From contig NZ_JBHLWA010000006.1 in the NCBI RefSeq assembly GCF_042433085.1, forward strand, positions 1-32,318: a DNA stretch of 32,318 nucleotides. The letters run 5' to 3'. The DNA comes from Gallibacterium melopsittaci (lineage in GTDB: Bacteria > Pseudomonadota > Gammaproteobacteria > Enterobacterales > Pasteurellaceae). Below are positions 7,108 through 15,200 of this stretch, in pieces; within the stretch, counting starts at the first letter, position 1; each line of letters begins with the position of its first letter. The notes under the pieces are model-generated. The model was not told the origin of the DNA. It saw nothing but the letters and a program-made list of their open reading frames with translations, and made no database searches. A program made the position numbers and the translations under genes.

Positions 7108-8043
7108 TTATGCAGCTGTATATTGTTCTTGAAGTTGCATAATTTCTTCTATTTGCAATAAATAATCTATTGCTCTCCTTGCATGGCCCGATGCTCTAAA
7201 GATAGCTTTTTTATCTGATTTGAGGATTTTAAGCCACGAATCAATATAATTTGCATGATTAGATATCGTGTCGAAGCCTAAAGCAGCACAAAGAAAAGCA
7301 CTTCCCATCTCAGCAATAAGTTCTTCAAATGCATAGATTTGATTTCCGAATTTTGCTTTTGTTGAAGTAATTCCATCACGATTTAATCGATCTTTATGAC
7401 CAGTTGCATGTACTATTTCATGCAATAAAACACTATAGTAATTTTGCTCTGTATCAAATTGAGATCGATTTGGCATAATAATACTATCCGTTGATGGCTT
7501 ATAATAAGCCTGGTTATTATTACCGTGATTAATTTTCACATTCATTCCAGAAGTAATTTGCTTTACTTTTGCAATTTTTTGTAGATCAGATGGACTTGTT
7601 TGGGGTTTATCGAATAGATTCTCAGGTAAATTTTCACATTGTTCAATATTAAAGACAGAAAAGGCAGTAATAAAGGCAAAGTGTTCAATTTCTGGATAAC
7701 CATTCTCATCTAAAATAACTTGTCCATTCTCATCACATTTCTCTTTAGAAATAGGGTGATAATTAACAATTTTTGTTGCTTTTTCACCTTTGCGGATTTT
7801 TCCACCAAGTTTATTAATCTTTTTGACAGAAATCCATTTGGACTGAGTATAACCTTTTTCGATGGCGGTTAACTGCAATAAAAGAATGTTAATGCCATTG
7901 TAATAACGACCAGATACATTTTGAGGTAATGTACATACATTATTCCAAGGTTTAATCCAAGGTCTTACCCCATTTTCAAGTGCAGTAATGATACGATCAG
8001 TGACATATTGATAAATATCTAAGTGAGTTTTTTTCGATTTCAT
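7108..8043 (-). CDS. ardC: ArdC-like antirestriction protein (zincin metallopeptidase)
   Basis: 311 residues. The N-terminal half (about 1-130, DIYQYVTDRII..LENG..PW.KPW, then YYNGIN, W.SVKKI, GGKIRKGEKAT) matches the ArdC ssDNA-binding domain. The C-terminal half has the zinc motif HEIVHATGH (208-216) and the third ligand block EELIAE (240-245) of the zincin-like fold. ArdC proteins bind incoming single-stranded DNA during conjugation and protect it from restriction. This follows from the family and is not shown here. The start is supported by AAGGAG nine bases upstream. It is the first gene of the minus-strand block. No relaxase, coupling protein or integrase gene lies in the window, so the rest of the element is outside or lost. 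Confidence 0.88.
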   Translation of the reverse strand: MKSKKTHLDIYQYVTDRIITALENGVRPWIKPWNNVCTLPQNVSGRYYNGINILLLQLTAIEKGYTQSKWISVKKINKLGGKIRKGEKATKIVNYHPISKEKCDENGQVILDENGYPEIEHFAFITAFSVFNIEQCENLPENLFDKPQTSPSDLQKIAKVKQITSGMNVKINHGNNNQAYYKPSTDSIIMPNRSQFDTEQNYYSVLLHEIVHATGHKDRLNRDGITSTKAKFGNQIYAFEELIAEMGSAFLCAALGFDTISNHANYIDSWLKILKSDKKAIFRASGHARRAIDYLLQIEEIMQLQEQYTAA

Positions 8044-8107
8044 AATCTGTTCTCCTTAATAAAAAAGGGAACAGACCTCTTATTGGGAAGGCTGTTCCCA
8101 AAAGAGG
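8044..8107 (-). promoter_or_regulatory. Interleaved double-hairpin leader of the ardC gene
   Basis: Third copy of the P-Q-P*-Q* layout. P is CCTCTTTTGGG (8107-8097), Q is GGGAACAG (8099-8092), P* is CCCAATAAGAGG (8087-8076) and Q* is CTGTTCCC (8074-8067). P:P* is 11 bp with one bulged base, and Q:Q* is 8 bp. Q* plus the T before it can pair with GAACAGA (8052-8046) just after the AAGGAG, and further with GG of the ribosome site across one bulge. Six T follow Q*, so Q:Q* also looks like an intrinsic terminator. Confidence 0.65.
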
Positions 8108-8310
8108 GTGAAAGAAAGTATATAGTATTCTATTTTGGCAATAGAGTAACTATAAAACATAAATATCACTATAAAAAGTGAGTAAGCATATAGCTTAAAG
8201 GCGACCATTTATATCAAATAAAAAAGATATCAGCACATTACAGGTCAGTGCTTGGTTTTAAATGCTACCTACGATAGCGATTTAATGTTGCATTGATAAC
8301 AAACTTTTGG
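8108..8310. other. Intergenic region upstream of ardC
   Basis: About 200 bp without a supported gene. It must hold the minus-strand promoter of the ardC block unless transcription enters from elsewhere. Several TATA-like hexamers occur on the minus strand but none has a good -35 partner at the right spacing, so no promoter is called. In related plasmid leading regions, such positions may hold promoters active on single-stranded DNA; this is only a possibility here. Confidence 0.3.
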
Positions 8311-8453
8311 TCGGATAAGAAGGAGTTATTAGTTATATGAAATTATTGAAAAATTTTCTAGAATTTACATTATTATTTTTTAGTTGGAACAGCAATTTCA
8401 ATCGCCTCTGCCAGTTTTAAAAAATATTTGTAATAAAAACCTCTCCTATCCGA
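8311..8453 (+). pseudogene. Small hydrophobic ORF, frameshifted, with fold-back over its ribosome site
   Basis: After AAGGAG (8320-8325), an ATG at 8337 opens a 27-codon frame (to 8420) beginning MKLLKNFLEFTLLFF. If one T of the TTTTTT run is removed, the frame continues as LVGTAISIASASFKKYL and ends at 8433. That gives a 31-residue single-span peptide with a basic tail, a better-looking small protein. TCGGATA (8311-8317) is complementary to TATCCGA (8447-8453), and GGAG (8322-8325) to CTCC (8443-8446). The mRNA ends could therefore fold together and cover the ribosome site. This resembles type I toxin mRNAs. Whether the peptide is real is uncertain. Confidence 0.35.
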
Positions 8454-8474
8454 TTTTAGGTTATTTATTCTAAT

Positions 8475-8492
8475 TTGTGATAATTATCACAA
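8475..8492. promoter_or_regulatory. Perfect CRP-cAMP operator
   Basis: TTGTGATAATTATCACAA is an exact 18-bp palindrome and fits the CRP consensus TGTGA-N6-TCACA with no mismatch. It lies just upstream of the promoter at 8512-8541 with its centre about 64 bases before the expected transcript start, near the class I activating position. It probably activates the RTX operon. Confidence 0.75.
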
Positions 8493-8511
8493 TATATATT
8501 TATTTTTTATA

Positions 8512-8541
8512 TTGATTTTTGTTGTTGTCATTAAGTATAGT
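8512..8541 (+). promoter_or_regulatory. Probable sigma-70 promoter of the RTX operon
   Basis: TTGATT (8512-8517) and TATAGT (8536-8541) are separated by 18 bp. The transcript would start near 8548, about 30 bases before the first ORF at 8579. Its distance from the CRP palindrome supports the call. Confidence 0.5.
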
Positions 8542-8578
8542 TATCAATTAAGTATGTATTCCCTGTATAAGGTAAGAA

Positions 8579-9205
8579 ATGTGTCGTTGGCTAATAAAGA
8601 AAGTAAGTAAAAAGTATAAAGATATTTATAACGTTATTGCTTCTCATTCTGAGTCTGAAGAATATTGTTGTATTGTTCATCATATTTGTTGTGGCATGTT
8701 TATAATATTATTACTGCTTATCAATTATGATAGGATCATTGCTGAAATAACAACACCAATTCGTTGTGCAATAGCAGGTGATACAGTGAGAGTGCTCATG
8801 CCAGTAGAAGAATGGCAAAAACAACGAGGAATTGAGAAGTTAAGGTCAGTAGAAAATTATAATGAATATAGAACTCTTTTAGAGTTAAGTTATTCCAATT
8901 TATCACCATCTGAAAAAAAATTAATCCCATATAAAATAAATTTTGATGGAAATAAATATGTATTTGATGAGGGAGTAGTACATTCAGGCATAATAATTTA
9001 TTTGAAGGAAATTAATTATTTAAATATTTTTATTACATATAAGAGAATTGTTTATGATGTTTTTTTGCAAAAAATAATTCTAAGTTCTGATGATGTACGG
9101 GGACAATATTGGACGCTAATGGGACCTGGTTCTATTGAGATAAAGTGTAGAGAACCTAGCAATTATGATAAGTTGATAGAACACTTATATCAATATAATT
9201 TCTAA
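8579..9205 (+). CDS. Unknown single-span membrane protein upstream of the RTX gene
   Basis: 208 residues that I do not recognise. A cationic Lys-rich start (1-17) and a Cys-rich stretch (30, 31, 37, 38) lead into one hydrophobic segment (about 31-49, ending FIILLLLI). The rest (50-208) is mixed, with many aromatic residues, and is probably periplasmic. It is the first gene after the CRP-linked promoter and ends 22 bases before the RTX start. That is the position of the hlyC acyltransferase in classical RTX operons, but no HlyC-like sequence is visible. It could be an accessory, export or protective factor for the RTX protein. The ribosome site (AAGGTAAG, 8569-8576) is fair. Confidence 0.6.
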   Translation: MCRWLIKKVSKKYKDIYNVIASHSESEEYCCIVHHICCGMFIILLLLINYDRIIAEITTPIRCAIAGDTVRVLMPVEEWQKQRGIEKLRSVENYNEYRTLLELSYSNLSPSEKKLIPYKINFDGNKYVFDEGVVHSGIIIYLKEINYLNIFITYKRIVYDVFLQKIILSSDDVRGQYWTLMGPGSIEIKCREPSNYDKLIEHLYQYNF

Positions 9206-9227
9206 GCAGATAATTAAGGAATATAAA

Positions 9228-12200
9228 ATGGATGAACAGCAAAAACAACGAGATAAAGCCTTATTAAGTGCAGCGGCATACACTAATTTCTTTAACGAAA
9301 ATGGAGTACTTTATAAAAAATCGGATATTAAAAGTTCTTTAAACAAGGATAGTTCATTTGAAGAAGAAGATTTCAACTATTTTGATGAGAATTTTGAAGT
9401 TCTCCATCAACAATTAGAAACTGCAAGTGGTTTCTCAGCAGTATTGATTAAGGATAAGCGCACTGGTCAATTAACTTTAGCTATTCGAGGAACCCAAGAG
9501 CCAATTGATTTTGTTCAAGATATAAATTTAGTAAAGAATGGACTTGCTGTAGAGCAACTAGTGGATGCAACTAATTATCTGTCCAAATTGATGACACCAG
9601 TAGGACAAAAATATCATCATTTGCAGATAAAACATATGATGAGAGGATATCAAGGAGTTATGCTTTCATCAGATAAAAATAAATTTTCAATAACTGTTGT
9701 ACGAGATGAAGATGGTTTAGGATTAATTTCAGGGAATATAGATATTGCTGGGCATAGTTTGGCTTATTCTCTTTCCATATCATTATCAACGATTTTTAAA
9801 AATATAGGTACAGTTAGTGGGTTTAATGGGGCCGGTGCAAAGCTATCTGAAAATTCAGAAACGCTTAAAAAAATAGCATTACTTTCTGAACAACAGTTTG
9901 ATTTAGATAGAGGTATTGCCAAATCAACAAACTATGTTGGAGAAGGAGCAAGATTAATAGCCAGTGATTTACCTTATGATCAAAATGGGCATGTTGTTAT
10001 TATAGAAACGGGTGCTAAAGCAATTTATGAAAAGCTTATAGATAATAAAGATTATCCTGGATTAATTGTTTTTGCATCAAGGGATCATGGTATAGGAACA
10101 TTTTTAAAGTATTATAATAATTCAACCACCTATAATGTATATTATAAAGCATTACTTAACAAGGATAATACTACCAACACTAACATCAATATTGATTCTT
10201 TAAAGACAATTATTAATAACCCTCCTAAGCTAATTTATAAGAAACTTTTAGGCACTGAAGAAATTTCAGAAAATAATTATGGAGTATCAGCAATCTTAAA
10301 AAATTACAATAATCAAAATAATAACGTATATTACGAATTTATTAATAGAATTAATAATAATTTCTCTTCAACAGCTATTACAAATAACGCATTTGAACTT
10401 ATAAAAAACACAGATCTTAACCGTAAGAGTATTATTGATAGTGGCAAAGATATTGCTTTCTCATCAAATGCTTTATCTTTTGTTACAGATAGATTAGCTC
10501 TAAATGCAGATGCGGTTCGTGATGGTGGCTTAATGAATAATATTAACGTTTCAAAATATTATTCTAGTCTAGATGGTTTCCGTATAAGCAATCATAATGA
10601 ATCATTAGAGCCACTAAAAAATTATCAAAATAAATCTAGTTCTACTAATAACGCTATCAATACTGCACTTCAAATCATCAATTTAAATAGTTCCAGCGCT
10701 GTTGGAAAAGGTTCTCGTCCAATTGATCCATTAGTTATTGATTTAAATGGTGACGGTATTAAGTTAACACGCTATACAGATACTCCAATACTATTTGATA
10801 TTGATAATGATGGTGGTTCCTTAGAGGAAACCGGTTGGGTTAGTGCGGCCGATGGGATTTTAGTTCATGACTTAAATAATAACGGCAAAATTGACAATAT
10901 CAGTGAAACCTTTTCCGAATACTATGCGGGTAAATCAGGACGTAATGGTGAAAGTGGTGAAAAACGTTTTGTAAATGGTTTTGAGGCACTACGTACCTTA
11001 GATAGTAATAATGATAATAAATTTGATGCGAAAGATAGTGCATTTAATCAAGTAAGGGTATGGCAAGATAAAAACCAAAATGGGATTACAGAAAACGGAG
11101 AATTATTGACTCTTAACTCATTAGGTATTACAGCAATTAACTTAGATTATCAATTTAAAAATGGTGAATTTTACCAGGGAAATGAGTTATTAGCAAAAGG
11201 TAATCTTGTCCGTAATAATAAAAATTATGATATTGCTTCTATTAATTTCTTGGCCAACCCTCGAGGTCATACGATTACTGATGCTCAAGGTGGTAAAAAG
11301 ACTGCTACTGAAGGTGATGGAGTTATTGGTAGTGCAACCAGTTTTACAGCGACCAATAATGATTCCAGAATACTTAATGCAACCTCACTAGGTGTAGTTA
11401 ATATTGAAGCTGGCGGAGGTAATGATACTTTACAAGGAAATGATAAAGATAACTGGCTAGTCGGTGGTGCAGGCAGTGATACTTTCTTTGGTGGAGCTGG
11501 AAATGATGTTTTGATTATTGATGGTGACGATTTACCTGAAAATATTCATGGCGGTGATGGTGATGATGTAGTTCAAGTGATTGGTGGTAAAGCAGTTACT
11601 TTAGATCTCGGTAAAGCTGAAGTTGAAATTATAAATGGTGGTCGTGGTAATGATTTCTTCTACTCCTCAGGAAATAGTTCTATTTTTGTACGCGGTGGAG
11701 ATGGTGATGATATCCTGCTAGGAAGTATTGCAAATGATGCTCTAGCGGGTGAAAACGGTGATGATTTTGTCTCTGGTAATGCAGGTGATGACGTAATTCG
11801 AGGTCATCGTGGTAAAGATATTCTTTATGGTGATGCAGGTAATGATTTAATTTATGGCGGTACTGATGACGATAAATTGTTTGGTGGTGCTGGAGATGAT
11901 GCGTTAGTTGGTGATAGTGGTGATGACTTCATAGATGGTGGAAGCGGCGATGATATCGCAGAATTTTCAGGTAAGTTCGAAGAATATGAAATCACTAAAT
12001 TAGAAGATGGCATCTTAATTAAAGATAAAGTTCAAGGGCGTGATGGTACAGATTTCTTAATTAATGTTGAAAAAGCTGCCTTTACAGACATTCAAGATTA
12101 TATACTCCCATCTGTTGAGCATGATTTAGGCGGAATTGATAATGCTGTACCTGTTATGGATATTATTGCAGTCGATAAAAATGGCCAAAGTTTAGATGGA

Positions 12201-15200
12201 AAACGCAGCTTTATCATTACTCAAGCACAATTATTAGCAAATGATATTGATCTTCAGGGTGATACTTTAATTGTTGCAGAAGCGTTTGATGTTCGTGGTG
12301 GTACATTGAGTGTGACAGAAAACTTTGATATTCAATTTACACCAGATCCAACTTATCAAGGTGTTGCTGGCTTTAAATATCACTTGATGGATAACAAAAA
12401 TCTATCCGGTATTATTGTGGGTGGTAAAGAACGTTTTGCGCAAGTTTATTTTAAGACGCCAGATCTACCGACTGATCCTCTCTTCTATGAGCAATACTAT
12501 TTACAAGAATCTAAAGTAATTGGAGCATGGGAACATTATACAGGTCAAGGTATAAAAATTGGTCAGTTTGAACCTAGTGGCCCATTTTCGGTCGCTGAAG
12601 AGGTGGCTGATTATCGTAATCCAGAATTACGTGCAAATATTGATAAAAATTGGCGCTATGGATATGAATTTACTACACGTGAGGAAGATAAACTCTTTAG
12701 TAAACATGCAACGGAAGTAGCAAGTGTAATGGTGGGTGCACGCAATGGCGAAGACGGTGTCGGGGTTGCTTATAATGCGACATTAGCTAGCTATTGGGTT
12801 GGTGCAGATACGAGAAGTTTAGCAAAAATGAAAGACTATGATGTGGTTAATCATAGTTGGGGACGTAAAGAGAATTTTGTTAAACAGCTCCAAAACGAAA
12901 AAGATCAGGCGGTTGCAGATAAATGGTTAACAGATAATTATCGTGCGGCACTAACACAAGGGCGGAATGGTCTAGGCACTGTTATTGTTAATTCAGCCGG
13001 TAATGAACGGATGGAAGGTGGCAACGCTAACTACTCTTACTTAACATCCTCTCCTTATACTGTTGTCGTTGGTGCAGCAGAGTTAGATGATAACCACAAG
13101 ACAGTGATTGCACCTTATTCCAATGCGGGCGCTAGTGTATTAGTTTCTGCCCATGGTTCTCATGTTGTAACCACATCTCGTCGTCTAATTAATGCAAATG
13201 GCGGTACATTAGGCTCAGAGTCAGCTTCAGTGAATGGTACAAGTTATTCTGCGCCAATTGTGACGGGTATTATTGCTCTGATGTTGGAAGCAAATCCGAA
13301 CTTAGGTTATCGAGATGTACAAGAAATTTTATCGTTGACAGCAACAAGTGAAAATGTCTTGACCGGTGATTGGCAATGGAACGGTGATAGTACATGGAAT
13401 AATGGTGGTCGCCATGTTAGTCATGACTTCGGTTATGGATTGGTTGATGCCAAAGCCGCAGTACGGTTAGCGGAAAATTGGCATATGCAATCGACATATG
13501 ATAATCAAACACGTTTAGAGCATATTTATCGTTCCGGTAAATTAGATCAACAAATTGATGATAATGGTGGTCGTCAGTTCTCTGTTACGGTAAATAGTTC
13601 AACACTACGTGTCGAAAATGTGAGTGTCACAGTCAATTTAACTCACTCACGTGCCAGTGATGTTGCCTTGAAATTAATTTCTCCGTCAGGTACTGAATCT
13701 TTACTCTTAAATGAAGCGGGTAAATCAAAAGATAATCCGGAAGGTGATAAAACATTTAATGGTAGCCAAACACTCCAATATACCTTTAATACTGCCTTAT
13801 TAAGAGGTGAAAGTGTTGTGGGTGAATGGAAGCTCCAAGTATTCGATACAACAACAGGTGAAACAGGAACATTACATGATTGGAGCCTAAGCTTTGAGGG
13901 CTTTGCTAATAATACTAATGATACATATGTTTATACCGATGAATATAAATACCTCAGTAAAACACGTAGTTCATTACAAGATACTGATGGTGGTTTCGAT
14001 ATCGTCAATGTTGCTGCAATGAGTGGCAATATGTTCGTTGATTTGAATATGGGCTTCGGGAATTTAAATGGTAGTTTCCTCTTTATGAATGAAAGTCAGA
14101 TCGAAGGGGTAATTAGTGGTGATGGTGATGATCATTTAGTCGGAAATGCGTTAGATAATCTACTCATTGGTGGTCGAGGCAATGATCAATTAGAAGGTGC
14201 TGCGGGAAATGATACATTATATGGTGCTCAAGGTAATGATACTTTAACCGGTGGAGATGGCTTTGATACCTTTGTTGTAAATAAAAATGCGAATACAACA
14301 GACACGATTACCGACTTTAAAGTGGGAGTGGATCGCTTAATTTTAGCTGAGTTCCCTGGTCTTAAACGTCTTGATTTACGACAAGATGGACAAGATACCA
14401 TATTGTCTTTAGGTAATAATCAATATGTACGCTTTACGAATTTACAGGCAAGTAGTTTAAGCCTAAATAATGTCGTTATTCTTGCAGAAAAATATAATAC
14501 ATTATATATGGAAAAATATAATGGATATGGTTTTGCGAGTGATACGTCAGAAACTGCATTACCGGATGTTGGCGTAGCTTATTGGGGTACAGCTGGCGAT
14601 AATCGAATTTTTGGCGGTGAAGGTGCAGATACTTTATATGGCGGTATGGGTAATGATCTAATCGTTGGCGAACATCAAAGTAATGGTCAAACAGGTGGAA
14701 ATGATCTCTTATATGGTAATGAAGGTAATGATCATATCTTAGGTGGTGGTGGCCATGATACCCTTGATGGCGGTGATGGCGACGATATCTTAGAAGGGGG
14801 TGCTGGTAATGATACATTACACGGCGGTGCTGGATCAGATAGCCTTTCTGGTGGCGATGGTAATGATGTTATTTATTTAGAAGGTGACGATGCAGCTAGT
14901 GGCCATCAAAATAAGTATTATGCAACAAATCAAACTTTAACAGGTGTTGAGATTAATAAGGCATTAGCGATTGGTGGTAGCGGTTCAGATCGTTTTGTTG
15001 TTGTAAAAGATAATTCACCTGGTGTTGGAAAAGGATTGCTGAAAAATCTCATTGTTGATTTTGATGTGAATGATCCAAATGAAAAAATTGATTTATCGCA
15101 ATATGATATAGGATTACTCAATATTGAAATGCAAGAGTTTGTCATTGATGGTGGATATATCACAAGGGTTTGGCTAGGTAAACCAAGTGAAAATACACAA

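Noticed and set aside
8579..9205. HlyC-type acyltransferase
   Set aside because: No HlyC-like conserved blocks are seen, and the protein has a membrane span that HlyC lacks.
14476..14817. Antisense ORF rich in His and Tyr opposite the RTX repeats
   Set aside because: It is the complement of GGxGxDxL codons in the real gene; its composition is an artefact and no ribosome site is present.
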